Shown here in pieces: positions 25,042 to 35,308 of a stretch of 64,000 nucleotides of DNA. Source of the DNA: DDH964 sp963763205 (GTDB lineage Bacteria; Desulfobacterota; Desulfuromonadia; Desulfuromonadales; DDH964). Each line of letters begins with the position of its first letter. The stretch's first letter is position 1. A model generated the notes under the pieces. The model searched no databases, had not been told where the DNA came from, and saw only the letters and a program-made list of their open reading frames with translations. The translations under genes and the position numbers were made by a program. The stretch lies in assembly GCA_963763205.1 (NCBI GenBank), contig CAVXNQ010000002.1, forward strand, positions 375,884-439,883, in the 5' to 3' direction.

Positions 25042-26415
25042 TCAGAGGAACCCGAACTTTTTCATCCGGTAGCGGAAGGCATCGATCCCCAGGCTGAGTT
25101 TGCGTGCCGCCTTGGACTGGTTCCCCTCGGAGATCTCCAGCGCCTGACGGATCAATTCCCGTTCCACGTCTTCGATATCGATGCCTTCCGGGGGGAGGCG
25201 GAAACCGGCCGGGCCGCCGCTGCCGCTCAGGCCGGTCTTGGCGACGAGTTCCTGGGGGAGATGTTCCAGCAGCAGGGTCTCCTCGTTCTCGAGAATGATC
25301 GCCCGCTCGATGATGTTCTTCAGTTCCCGGATGTTCCCGGGCCAGGGATAGTCGCTCAGAAACTTTTCGGCCATCTTCGAGATGCCGCGGACGTTCTTGC
25401 CGAATTCGCGATTGAAGTGCTGGATGAAATGCTCGGCCAGCGGCAGGATATCCTCCCGCCGCTCCCGCAATGGCGGGAGGAAGATGGGAATGACCTGGAG
25501 CCGGTAGTAGAGGTCGTTGCGGAAGGTCTTCTCCTCGATCGCCTTGAGCAGGTCCTTGTTGGTGGCGGAGATGATGCGGACGTCGACGGGGATCTCCTTG
25601 GTGCCGCCGACCCGGCGGAACGCCCGCTCTTCCAGAACGCGCAGCAGCTTGGCCTGCATCCCCGGGTCCATATCGCCGATTTCGTCGAGGAAGATCGTCC
25701 CGCCGTCGGCGGTTTCGAACAGTCCCTTCTTCTGCACCTTGGCGTCGGTAAAGGCCCCCTTCTCATAGCCCATCAGTTCGCTTTCCAGCAGGGTCTCCGG
25801 GACCGCGGCACAGTTGATGGCCATGAAGGGCTTCTCGGCCCGGGCGCTCTCCCAGTGGATCGCCTTGGCGATCAGCTCCTTGCCGGTACCGCTCTCCCCC
25901 TGGATGAGGACGGTGCTGGCATCGCTGCGGGCGATCTTTTCCACCATCGCCAGAACGTTCTGCATGTGCTGGCTCTGACCGATGAGGTTGGTGATGCCGT
26001 ATTTGCGGGTCTGCTCGGAGCGCAGGTGGGCGACCTCGCGCTTGAGCTGGCCGGTCTCCAGGGCCTTTTTGATGACGATCGCCAGTTCGTCGAGGTTGAA
26101 GGGCTTGTTGATATAGTCGTAGGCGCCCAGGCGCATCGCCTTGACCGCCGTCTCGAGCACGCCAAGGGCGGTGACCATGATGACGGTAACCTCCTCGTCG
26201 TGCTCCTTGATCCTCTCCAGGGTCTCGAGCCCATTGATCCCCGGCAACTGAATGTCGAGCAGCACCAATTCCGGCAACTCCTCGCGGACCAGGCGCAGGG
26301 CCTCTTCGCCGGAGCCGGCGGTGAAGACCTCGTACCCCTGTTTTTTCAGGTTCTGTTCCAGCGACCAGCGAATCAGCTGTTCGTCATCGACAACCAGGAT
26401 TTTTTGTCTACGCAC
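25042..26415 (-). CDS. NtrC-family sigma-54-dependent response regulator
   Basis: 457 residues in the order receiver (Asp54 in LVLLDIQLPG), AAA+ ATPase (Walker A GESGTGKE 173-180, GYEKGAFTDA, Walker B TIFLDEIGDMD) and a Fis-type helix-turn-helix (NQSKAARKLSLGIDAFRYRMKK). The sigma-54 contact loop is GAFTDA instead of the usual GAFTGA; this variant occurs in nature but deserves note. It overlaps the 3' end of its cognate kinase gene by eight bases and is closed by a strong terminator. It should activate sigma-54 promoters in response to the haem-type kinase. Confidence 0.93.
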   Translation of the reverse strand: MRRQKILVVDDEQLIRWSLEQNLKKQGYEVFTAGSGEEALRLVREELPELVLLDIQLPGINGLETLERIKEHDEEVTVIMVTALGVLETAVKAMRLGAYDYINKPFNLDELAIVIKKALETGQLKREVAHLRSEQTRKYGITNLIGQSQHMQNVLAMVEKIARSDASTVLIQGESGTGKELIAKAIHWESARAEKPFMAINCAAVPETLLESELMGYEKGAFTDAKVQKKGLFETADGGTIFLDEIGDMDPGMQAKLLRVLEERAFRRVGGTKEIPVDVRIISATNKDLLKAIEEKTFRNDLYYRLQVIPIFLPPLRERREDILPLAEHFIQHFNREFGKNVRGISKMAEKFLSDYPWPGNIRELKNIIERAIILENEETLLLEHLPQELVAKTGLSGSGGPAGFRLPPEGIDIEDVERELIRQALEISEGNQSKAARKLSLGIDAFRYRMKKFGFL

Positions 26416-27904
26416 GCAAGCCCTCGCTTTCGTTTTCCGGCCGGCCGACGACCACCGGCAGCTCGATGATGAAGGTGGTACCTTCCCCGACCCGGCTCTG
26501 GACGCGGAGGGAACCGCCGTGTTCCTCCAGCAGTCGCCGGCAGATGGGGAGCCCGAGGCCGGTCCCCTGGGTTTTGGTGGTGTGAAAGGGGATGAAGATC
26601 CGCTCCAGATCCGCTTCGGGAATCCCCTTGCCGGTATCGGTGACCAGGACCCGGACCCGGGCCTGGCCCTCTCCCGTCCAGGGCTCGGTCTGGATGCTCA
26701 GGGTGCCGCCGTCGGGCATCGCCTGGATGGCATTGATGATAACGTTGAACAGCACCTGTTGAATCTGCTTCTCGTCGACCCAGACCGGCGGCAGGTCCCG
26801 GGTCAGTTCCTTGATCCGGTGGATGTTGCGTGCCTCGGGGTGCTGGGAGATGAAAAAGAGGGTCTTCTTGACCAGGCTGTTGATGTTGACGTAGCCGAAC
26901 TCCGGGGTCCCCGGGCGGCCGAAATAGAGGAGGTCGGTCGAGGTCTTGTCGAGCCGGGCGATCTGCTCCAGGACCTGGCGGAAGATCTCGCGGCGGCCGT
27001 CGTCCTCGGGCAGGTCGTCGGCCAGCACCGAGATCGCGCCGCTGATGCCGGCCAGCGGATTCTTGATCTCGTGGGCGATGCCGGTGGCCATCTCGCCGAT
27101 CGAGGCGAGCCGGTCGGCGCGCTCCATTTGCTGGAAATGGTACTGCTCGAGTTCCTGCTTCGCCTTCTCCAGGTTGACCACCATGGAGGTGAAGCTGCGC
27201 ATCAGGCTGCCCATCTCGTCGGTGGCATTACTCTCCATGCGCACCGAAAGGTCTCCCTGCTCGACCTGCGCCATCTTGGCGGCCATCTCCTGCATCGGGC
27301 GTTTGATCAGGCGTACCAGAATGAGGGAGATCCCGGCCGAGAGGAGCAGGACGATGACCGCCGTCGACAGGAGGAAGAACCGCGACGATTCGCGCAGGCG
27401 CTGGGTGGTATTGGCCAGGGAATAATTGAGGTTGAGCACCCCGATCACCTTGCGTCCGGGGCCGTGGCAGAGAAAGCAGTGCGCGTCGGAGACGATCGGC
27501 TTGACCATCCCCAGCACCTCCTCGCCGTCGATCCGGAAGATCCCCTGGTGACGGTGGTTGGCAAACAGTCCCAGGTCGAAGTTGTCGACCCGGCTGCCGA
27601 TTTCCTCCGGGTGCGCCGACTTGAGGATCGTGCCGTCGGGATCAAAGATCCGCACCTGGGTCAACTGGTGGTTGCGCCCGACCAGTTCCAGGATGGTCTG
27701 GACGTCTTCGCTGTTGCCGATGCGCATCGAGTTGAAGATCGATTTTTCGACGGTCGACAGCAGCAGCTCGGCACTCTCGCGGGTCGAGTTGACCAGGTGC
27801 TGTTCTTCACGCTGGATATGGAACAGCGTCAGGATCCCGATGCCGGTGGCCAGCAGCAGAATACTCAGGATGATAACGCGGGAGATCAGGCTCTTGATGA
27901 ACAA
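26408..27904 (-). CDS. Membrane sensor histidine kinase with a c-type haem motif
   Basis: 498 residues: helix TM1 (about 8-30), a periplasmic domain of about 145 residues, TM2 (175-198), HAMP, HisKA with His278 in GIAHEIKNPL, and HATPase_c (VLFNVIINAIQAM, GTGLGLPICRRLLEEHGG). The periplasmic domain contains CFLCH (143-147) in SDAHCFLCHGPG, a CxxCH motif for covalent haem c. This suggests sensing of redox state or a gas ligand. Haem-c sensor domains are known in Geobacter chemoreceptors. TTG start after GAGGTG. The regulator follows with an 8-base overlap. Confidence 0.9.
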   Translation of the reverse strand: MFIKSLISRVIILSILLLATGIGILTLFHIQREEQHLVNSTRESAELLLSTVEKSIFNSMRIGNSEDVQTILELVGRNHQLTQVRIFDPDGTILKSAHPEEIGSRVDNFDLGLFANHRHQGIFRIDGEEVLGMVKPIVSDAHCFLCHGPGRKVIGVLNLNYSLANTTQRLRESSRFFLLSTAVIVLLLSAGISLILVRLIKRPMQEMAAKMAQVEQGDLSVRMESNATDEMGSLMRSFTSMVVNLEKAKQELEQYHFQQMERADRLASIGEMATGIAHEIKNPLAGISGAISVLADDLPEDDGRREIFRQVLEQIARLDKTSTDLLYFGRPGTPEFGYVNINSLVKKTLFFISQHPEARNIHRIKELTRDLPPVWVDEKQIQQVLFNVIINAIQAMPDGGTLSIQTEPWTGEGQARVRVLVTDTGKGIPEADLERIFIPFHTTKTQGTGLGLPICRRLLEEHGGSLRVQSRVGEGTTFIIELPVVVGRPENESEGLRA

Positions 27905-27944
27905 CAGGTCACCTCGGAACGTTCCGGTGCACGGCCGGGCCGGC

Positions 27945-28886
27945 TCAGCGCTTGCGCTGCAACACCCGCTCGGCGGCTTCCACCAGGTGCGCGGGGGTCA
28001 GGCCGTAATGAGCCAGCAGTTCTTCCGCGGTCCCCGACTGGCCGAAGACGTCGCGCAGCCCGACCCGCTCCACCGGCACCGGGAACCCTTCGGCAAGGGC
28101 CTCGCAGACCGCTCCGCCCAGCCCGCCGAGGACCGAATGCTCCTCGGCGGTGACGATGGCCCCGGTCTCCCGGGCGGCCTTGAGCAGCAGGTCGACGTCG
28201 AGAGGCTTGATGGTGCCGAGATGAACGACCCGCGCCGAGATCTTCTCCTCGGCGAGAATCCGCGCCGCATCGAGGGCCTGGGCGGTCATCAGACCGGTGG
28301 TCACGAAGGTGAGATCGGTTCCCTCGCGCAGGGTCGCCCCGCGGCCGATGGCGAAGTCGCAGCCGCCGGCAAAGACCGTCGGCACCTTGGAGCGTCCGAG
28401 GCGGACGTAGACCGGCCCCCGGTAGGCGGCGACGGCACGGATCGCCGCCAGGGTCTCCGGACCGTCGGCAGGGCAGAGCACGGTCATGTTCGGCAGGGCG
28501 CGCATGATCGCCAGGTCCTCCACCGACTGGTGGGAGCCGCCGTCTTCGCCGACGGTGATCCCGCCGTGGGTGGCGACCAGCTTGACGTTCATCTTGGGAT
28601 AGGCCATGGATTGGCGGACCTGTTCGAAAGCCCGGCCGGCGGCGAATACCGCAAAGGTCGAGGCGAAGGGGATCATTCCGCCGGCCGCCAGCCCGGCCGC
28701 CATGCCGACCATGTTGGCCTCGGCGATGCCGGCGTTGAAGAAGCGCTGCGGGAACTCCTTGGCGAAGAGGGCGGTCTTGGTCGACCCGGAGAGGTCGGCA
28801 TCGAGGGCCACCACCCGCGGGTTCTCCCGACCGAGTTCCACCAGTGCCTTGCCGTAGGCGTCGCGTGTTGCAATCATTTCACTCAT
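27945..28886 (-). CDS. Transketolase, C-terminal subunit
   Basis: 313 residues covering the pyrimidine-binding and C-terminal domains of transketolase: RDAYGKALVELGREN, LDADLSGSTKT, FNAGIAEANMVGMAAGLA, the VATHGGITVGEDGGSHQS block with a catalytic Glu region, and a final domain VVTAEEHSVLGGLG. Together with the upstream N-terminal half it makes one thiamine-diphosphate enzyme of the non-oxidative pentose phosphate pathway. Split transketolases are common in anaerobes and archaea. Start chosen at MSEMIATR; no strong RBS. It is followed after 40 bases by the haem kinase. Confidence 0.92.
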   Translation of the reverse strand: MSEMIATRDAYGKALVELGRENPRVVALDADLSGSTKTALFAKEFPQRFFNAGIAEANMVGMAAGLAAGGMIPFASTFAVFAAGRAFEQVRQSMAYPKMNVKLVATHGGITVGEDGGSHQSVEDLAIMRALPNMTVLCPADGPETLAAIRAVAAYRGPVYVRLGRSKVPTVFAGGCDFAIGRGATLREGTDLTFVTTGLMTAQALDAARILAEEKISARVVHLGTIKPLDVDLLLKAARETGAIVTAEEHSVLGGLGGAVCEALAEGFPVPVERVGLRDVFGQSGTAEELLAHYGLTPAHLVEAAERVLQRKR

Positions 28887-28998
28887 GAATAAACCCGTGA
28901 TTGGTAAATGGTCATTAGTGATTGGAAGGTCGAGCCGGTGATCGGCGGCGCGATTGGGGATGAGATCCATCTCGCCACTCGCCGCGCCTCACCGCCCC

Positions 28999-29826
28999 CT
29001 AGGAATGCCCCAGATGCTCCAGCGCCTGGCCCAGCTCCTCGTCGCTCGGCGGCACCCCGTGGTAGCTCGCCTTGTGTTCGAAGAAGGGGACCCCTTTACC
29101 CTTGACGGTGCGGGCGATGATCGCCGTCGGCTTGCCGGCGGTCTGCTCGGCATCGTCCAGGGCGCGGCTGATGGCCTGGATGTCGTGGCCGTCCACCTCC
29201 AGCACGTGCCAGTTGAAGGCGAGAAATTTCGGCCCGATCGGCGCCACGTTCATGACCTTGGCGACCTCGCCGTCGATCTGCAGGGCGTTGGCGTCGATGA
29301 TGGCGCAGAGGTTGTCGAGCCCGTAATGGGCGGCCGCCATCGCCGCCTCCCAGACCTGCCCTTCCTGCAGTTCGCCGTCGCCGAGCACGGTAAAGACGCG
29401 GGAGGAGCGCTGGTCCAGGCGCGCCGCCAGCGCCAGGCCGACGGCCTGCGAAAAGCCCTGGCCGAGGGAGCCGGTGCAGACCTCCACCCCGGGAGTCTTG
29501 TTCATGTCGGGATGCCCCTGCAGATGGCTGCCGAGGCGGCGCAGATTCTTCAGGTCATCCCGTGGAAAGTAGCCGGCCTCGGCCAGGCAGGCGTAAAGGG
29601 CCGGCGCCGCGTGCCCCTTGGAGAGGACGAAACGGTCGCGATCCTCCCAGGCGGGATTGCTCGGGTCATGGCGCATCTTGTGAAAATAGAGAACCGTCAG
29701 CACGTCGATGGCCGACAGGCTGCCGCCGGTGTGCCCCGAGCGGGCGGAATTGAGCATCTTGAGTATTTCCACGCGCAGGTGCCGGGCGGTGTCGGCCAGT
29801 TCGCGAACGGTCTGGTCAGTCAGCAT
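28999..29826 (-). CDS. Transketolase, N-terminal subunit
   Basis: 275 residues with the thiamine-diphosphate domain: SGHTGGSLSAIDVLTVLYF, DRFVLSKGHAAPALYA, the GDG of VLGDGELQEGQVWEAAMAA with metal-ligand Asp and Asn (IIDANALQ), and TVKGKGVPFFE. Its partner follows 112 bases downstream; that spacer contains repeated GTGATTGG motifs and CT-rich sequence. The ATG has AAGGAAAG at a somewhat long distance. Confidence 0.93.
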   Translation of the reverse strand: MLTDQTVRELADTARHLRVEILKMLNSARSGHTGGSLSAIDVLTVLYFHKMRHDPSNPAWEDRDRFVLSKGHAAPALYACLAEAGYFPRDDLKNLRRLGSHLQGHPDMNKTPGVEVCTGSLGQGFSQAVGLALAARLDQRSSRVFTVLGDGELQEGQVWEAAMAAAHYGLDNLCAIIDANALQIDGEVAKVMNVAPIGPKFLAFNWHVLEVDGHDIQAISRALDDAEQTAGKPTAIIARTVKGKGVPFFEHKASYHGVPPSDEELGQALEHLGHS

Positions 29827-29922
29827 GGGGGGAATCTTTCCTTTCTTGCCGGGCCGGGTAACGGCCGATGGCAACGGACAGTAACTGCAGTCGGTCCGGA
29901 TCGGGTCGGCAGCAGCGGGAGT

Positions 29923-30423
29923 TTACTTGTCGTCCCCCACCAGGTAGGAGAGGATCATCTCGTCAAGGCTCAAATCCGGGCGTTTCGCTTCCGGTTTGTC
30001 TGGGCCGGGAGGGACCGGGAGAAGGGGCGCAGAGGTCTGGGTCGGCAGGGCGGCGACCGGGGCCTGCGACCTGCCGCCGGCGCTGCGACCGCAGCCGGCG
30101 GGCGGAGCGGCCGGCGCCTCCGCGGCAGAGGCGTCGGCAGCGGGAGCGGCAGCCGGACGCGAGCCGTCGATGATAGCGTCGAACTCGCCGTCCTTGAGCC
30201 GCCGCAGCATCTCCTTGTGCTGGGTCTTCATCAGGTCTTCCACCACCTGCTCAAGATGGTCGGTCGTGGCGATATCGGCGTAGGAGGTCTTCTTCGAGGC
30301 GAGGATCGTCCCTCCGTGGTAAAGGAGGGTGATGATATGGGGGTTCTTGCGGCCACTGTCCTCGGTCTGGACGTGGTAGACCTCACCCCGGTAGCGGAAA
30401 TTGTGGTTGAAGCCGACGACCAT
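29923..30423 (-). CDS. Conserved hypothetical protein with Ala/Pro-rich tail
   Basis: 166 residues. The first 85 (VGFNHNFRYRGEVYHVQTEDSG, PHIITLLYHGGTILASKK, HLEQVVEDLMKTQHKEMLRRL) form a compact domain I recall from Geobacter-type genomes as a conserved hypothetical; the rest is an Ala-Pro linker ending in an acidic helix (DLSLDEMILSYLVGDD). No catalytic motif. Lies downstream of metH on the same strand, 71 bases away. Confidence 0.6.
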   Translation of the reverse strand: MVVGFNHNFRYRGEVYHVQTEDSGRKNPHIITLLYHGGTILASKKTSYADIATTDHLEQVVEDLMKTQHKEMLRRLKDGEFDAIIDGSRPAAAPAADASAAEAPAAPPAGCGRSAGGRSQAPVAALPTQTSAPLLPVPPGPDKPEAKRPDLSLDEMILSYLVGDDK

Positions 30424-30494
30424 GCCAACCCCTATCCTAAACGGCGAAAAAACCAGCCTATTGTTAGCACAGTCCGCGAAATCACGCAAGCCAT

Positions 30495-32910
30495 CTATGC
30501 AGTCTTTTGGCGGAACAACTCCTTGACCCGGGCCACGGCTTCGAGGGCGTCGGCCGCGTAGAGGTCGGCACCGATCGAAGCGGCGTATTCGGGGGTGACC
30601 ACCGCCCCGCCGACCATGGTGAAGACCTTGACGCCCGCCTCGCGCAGCCGGACGATGGTCTTCTCCATCTGCTGCAGGGTGGTGGTCATCAGCGCCGAGA
30701 GACCGACGGCGTCGACTTTTCTGGCCACCGCCTCATCGAGGATCTTCTGGGCGGGGACGTTCTTGCCGAGGTCGATCACCTCGAAGCCGTGGTTCTCGAG
30801 CAGGGTGCAGACGATGTTCTTGCCGATGTCGTGGATGTCCCCCTCGACGGTGGCCATCAGAATCCGGGCCAGCGGCTGGGCCTGCTGCCCCTGCAGCTCC
30901 TGCTTGAGGCGGGCGAAGGCCGCCTGCATGGTCTCCGCCGAGAGCATCACCTGGGGGAGGAAGACCTGGTTTTTGCCGAAGCGACGACCGACTTCCTCCA
31001 GTCCCGGCAGCAGCCCCTCGTTGCTCACCTGCAGCGGCGAGAGACCCTCGGCGAGGGCCTGCTCGACCAGGGGCGTCACCCCCTCCAGGTCCCCTTCGAT
31101 GATCGCCGCGGCCAGCCGCTCGCGGATCGTCGCCTCGGCACCGGCGGCGAGGGGGGCCTGGGGAGCCAGCTGGGCCGCCCCGTAATGGGCGATGTACTCC
31201 TCGGCGCGCAGGTCGTGGCCGAGCAGCACCAGGGCCGAGCGGTAGGCGTCCATCATCCGCTCGTCCTTGGGGTTGATGATCGCGGCGGCATAGACCGGCC
31301 TCGAGGGCCATGGTGAAGAAGGCCGCCGAGAGGACCGGCCGGGCCGGCAGGCCGAAGGAGATGTTGCTCACCCCCAGCACCGTGCCGAGGCCGAGTTCGT
31401 CCCGCACCAGGCGCAGCGCGGCCAGGGTCTCTTTCGCCCGCTTCTGCTCGGCGGAGACGGTCAGGGTCAGGCAGTCGATGACCACGTCCTCGCGGGGCAG
31501 GCCGGCCGCCAGGGCCGCCTCCAGGATGCGCCGCGCCACCTTCACCCGACCGGCGGCGCTTTCCGGGATGCCGTCCGCGTCGAGGGCCAGGCCGATCACC
31601 GCGGCGCCGTACTTGCGGGCCAGCGGCAGGACGGCGGCCAGACTCTTCGCCTCCCCGGAAACCGAGTTGATCAGCACCTTGCCGTCGGCGGCCTTGAGCC
31701 CCCGCTCGAGAGCCGCAGGGTCGGAGGAATCGAGAACCAGGGGGGCGCCGCTCACCCCGGTGACGGCGAAGACCGCCCGCTCCAGGGCGGCCGCCTCGTC
31801 GATGCCGGGCAGACCGCAGTTGACATCGAGCAGGCTTGCCCCGGCGGCGGCCTGTTCCTGGGCCTCGCGGCGGATATAGGCGGTCTTCCCTTCGCGCAGC
31901 TCCTGACTGTAGAGCTTCTTGCCGGTGGGATTGATCCGTTCGCCGATCACGGCGCAGGCCGCCGCCCCGCCGAGGGGAACGGCGGCCGTGCGGCTGGAGA
32001 GAAAGCCGCGCCGCGGCGGCGGAGTCCACCCCTGGTCGCGACCTTCCAGGGCGGCACGGATAGCGCGGATGTGATCCGGCGTGGTACCGCAGCAGCCGCC
32101 GATGATGCGCACGCCGAGATCGATCAGACGCTGGTGGTAGGCGGTCATCTCCTCAGGGGTGCCGGGGAAGACGGTCTGCCCGTTCCGCAGCACCGGCAGG
32201 CCGGCATTGGCCTGGGCGATCAGCGGCAGGCTGGTGACGCTGCGCATCTTCTCCAGGATCTGGTAGATGCCGTCGATGCCGAGCCCGCAGTTGGAGCCGA
32301 CGACGTCGACGCCGAGGGCGTCGAGGGTCACCGCCGCCGCCTCCGGCGGGGTGCCGAGCACGCTGCGGCCGCCGTCGTCGAAGGTCATCAGGGCGAGGAT
32401 CGGCAGGTTCGAGAACTCCCTGCAGGCGACCACCGCGGCGCGCAGCTCGCGGATGTCGAGGAAGGTTTCGAGGGTGATCAGGTCGGCGCCGCCAGCGACG
32501 AAAGCTTCCACCTGCTCGGCGAAGATCGCCACCATCTCGTCAAAGCCGGCGTCCCCCACCGGCTCCAGAAAACGCCCGGTCGGGCCGATCGAGGCGCCGA
32601 CGAAGCGTCCCGAACCGGCACCCTTCCGGGCCAGCTCCACCGCCCGGACGTTGATCTCGCGCACCTTGCCTTCGAGCCCGTAGTGGGCGAGTTTGGTGCG
32701 GCTGCCGCCGAAGCTGTTGCTGACGATGATGTCGGCGCCGGCGGCGGCATACGCGGCGTGAATCCCCGCCACCACCTCGGGGGCGCGCAGGTTCATCTCC
32801 TCCGGGCAGCCGCCAGGCGCCAGTCCCCGCTCCTGCAGCATGGTGCCCATGGCGCCGTCGAGGACCAGCACCCGCTCCTGCAGGGAAGCTCTGAAATCCC
32901 GCATCATCAT
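30495..32910 (-). CDS. metH: Cobalamin-dependent methionine synthase, short form (frameshifted)
   Basis: Domains in order: homocysteine methyltransferase (LDGAMGTMLQERGL, zinc Cys in VGSNCGLG and IIGGCCGTTPDH), pterin-binding (VIGERINPTGKK, LLDVNCGLPG, VSNISFGLP), B12 cap helices, and a B12 domain with the lower-ligand motif EGDIHDIGKNIV. There is no reactivation domain, as in other anaerobes. The frame breaks near 31295 within EAGL/AAIINPKDERMMDAY, shifting the last quarter. Corrected length is about 805 codons. Three ATGs in a row at the start; the upstream GerMN gene overlaps. It depends on the B12 pathway encoded at 52-59 kb. Confidence 0.92.
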
Positions 32911-33530
32911 TGCTCCTTCCTCGCCGGCTCCGAAGTCTGTGGGGTGGCTTCCTCGGTGGCGGAACGCGTCAGGCTGAAGTCCGGAGCCAGCGGCTGACGC
33001 AGGTCGACGTGCCCCTTCAGGGTCTCCACCGGCTTCCCCTCCACCAAAAAACGGACTTGGCGGAGATAGGGAAAGTTGACGGCCAGGCTATCGACCACCG
33101 CGTAGACGCTGAGCAGTTCGGACATGCTCCCCCCCGGGTGACCATTCACCAGTTCGGCGCTGAAATCGACCGTCGCCAGGCCCTGATCGTCCTCGCTGAT
33201 GCCCCGCAGTTCGGTGTGGGGAGGGATGATGGGCGCCCCCTCCCCGGTCGGCCCCGCGATCAGGGCGTGGAGGATCGAGCGCAGGCACGCCTGATCGTCT
33301 CCGCAGTCGTTAAGTTCCCGCGACTCGGCAACCAGATGGGTTCCGTCCACGGCGCCGAAGTAGAGGATGACCTCCCGCGACTGTGGCGGCGTCTCCGCCA
33401 CCGGGGACGGGGCCGGCGAGGGCGGCGGGGCTGGGGTCAGAACCGACCGTAGCAGCAAACCGCCGGCCAGTAGCACCAGGGCCAGCAAAGCCAGCAGCAA
33501 CGGGCGACTCTTCTTGGGCAAGGGTTTCAT
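32907..33530 (-). CDS. GerMN-domain lipo/membrane-anchored protein
   Basis: 207 residues with an N-terminal membrane anchor (RPLLLALLALVLLAGGLLLRSV), a Pro-rich linker and a GerMN domain (REVILYFGAVDGTHLVAES, LIAGPTGEGAPIIPP, LATVDFSAELVNGHPGGS, VRFLVEGKPVETLKGHVD). GerMN domains are found in spore germination and envelope proteins; here the role is probably at the cell envelope, next to murI. ATG follows GGAGCC. Stop overlaps the metH start. Confidence 0.82.
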   Translation of the reverse strand: MKPLPKKSRPLLLALLALVLLAGGLLLRSVLTPAPPPSPAPSPVAETPPQSREVILYFGAVDGTHLVAESRELNDCGDDQACLRSILHALIAGPTGEGAPIIPPHTELRGISEDDQGLATVDFSAELVNGHPGGSMSELLSVYAVVDSLAVNFPYLRQVRFLVEGKPVETLKGHVDLRQPLAPDFSLTRSATEEATPQTSEPARKEQ

Positions 33531-33621
33531 CACCGGCTCCGGGCAACGAGGCATCCGGGACGGGCTCCGGACGGCTGAGTGGGTTGGCGAACAAGCGTTT
33601 TTTTTCGGGCGCGGCCGGCGG

Positions 33622-34419
<798 letters not shown>

Positions 34420-34639
34420 GATACCCCCTTGATTGGCAGGCCCCGCGGGAAAGCGGGCGGCGGGGGGCGAAACGGCCCGGAAACGCCGCACAGAGCAGGT
34501 CGCCATCTTAGGGGAACGCCCCGGCCAAAGTCAAGGACCCTGCCCCTTTTCCCCCTTGGCCGGAGCGGCAAAACCTGTTATTTTGTCTTGGCCATACCGA
34601 CCGCCCTCAAAGAGGTCGGACCTGGGAGGGGTGACTTCA

Positions 34640-34972
34640 ATGAATTTTTCCGCCATGGTCGATTTCCTGAAAAATTTCGAAACCGGCAAGGTTCTCCAGT
34701 TCCTCAACGACATGAACGTCGGGGAGCTGATTCACAACCCCTGGTTTCTCGGCTCCATGGGGGTTCTGGCTCTGCTTTCCCTGGTCATGAAGTGGCGACT
34801 GCTGCTGGTTACGATTCTCAGTGTGACCGGCCTCGCCGGTCTGATCGCCTATACCCTGGAGCGCGGCACCGAGCTCGACAGTCTCGGCAACCCGACGCTG
34901 CTGATCTTCATTGGCGGGGGCGCACTGCTGATCGCCATTATCATCTACTTGTTGTTTATTAAATCCGAATAG
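34640..34972 (+). CDS. Small two-helix membrane protein
   Basis: 110 residues with two hydrophobic segments (about 43-68 and 88-107) and an amphipathic N-terminus (SAMVDFLKNFETGKVLQFLND). No family recognised. A GGGAGGGG ribosome site lies 10 bases ahead of the ATG. It is followed by a dihaem cytochrome gene, so a role in electron transfer at the membrane is possible but unproven. The 220-base gap upstream, divergent to murI, should hold both promoters; I see no clear -35/-10. Confidence 0.7.
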   Translation: MNFSAMVDFLKNFETGKVLQFLNDMNVGELIHNPWFLGSMGVLALLSLVMKWRLLLVTILSVTGLAGLIAYTLERGTELDSLGNPTLLIFIGGGALLIAIIIYLLFIKSE

Positions 34973-35017
34973 CGGTTGCCGTTTCCATCCCAGCCGTTTC
35001 CACCCATCGAGGTATGG

Positions 35018-35284
35018 ATGAAATTTCACAAGCGTGACCTGTGGTTTGTCGGCCTGGTGGTCGTCATTCTGTCGATCTTTTTCGCCATTTCCGGAAGCAT
35101 CAAGACGACACGCATTCCCTACGACGAAACCCACCAGCGATTCTTCGAGATCGTCCCCAAGGAAGGCAAGAAGGCCGCCGAAAAGTTCTGCGTCGAATGC
35201 CACAACGACCAGGGTGTCCCCTTCCCGGCCGACCATCCCCCCAAGTTCCGCTGCCTTTTCTGCCACAAGCTGGCCGAACGCTGA
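35018..35284 (+). CDS. Membrane-anchored dihaem cytochrome c
   Basis: 88 residues: an N-terminal helix (LWFVGLVVVILSIFFAISG) acting as signal anchor and two CxxCH haem sites, CVECH (58-62) and CLFCH (79-83), with extra His residues (TH at 38-39, DHPP at 72-75) as possible second axial ligands. It is a periplasmic electron carrier fixed in the inner membrane. ATG after GAGGT. Located 45 bases after the membrane protein and 24 bases before the protease-like gene. Confidence 0.87.
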   Translation: MKFHKRDLWFVGLVVVILSIFFAISGSIKTTRIPYDETHQRFFEIVPKEGKKAAEKFCVECHNDQGVPFPADHPPKFRCLFCHKLAER

Positions 35285-35308
35285 GCGGCACTTCCGAGTG
35301 GTGAGTGG

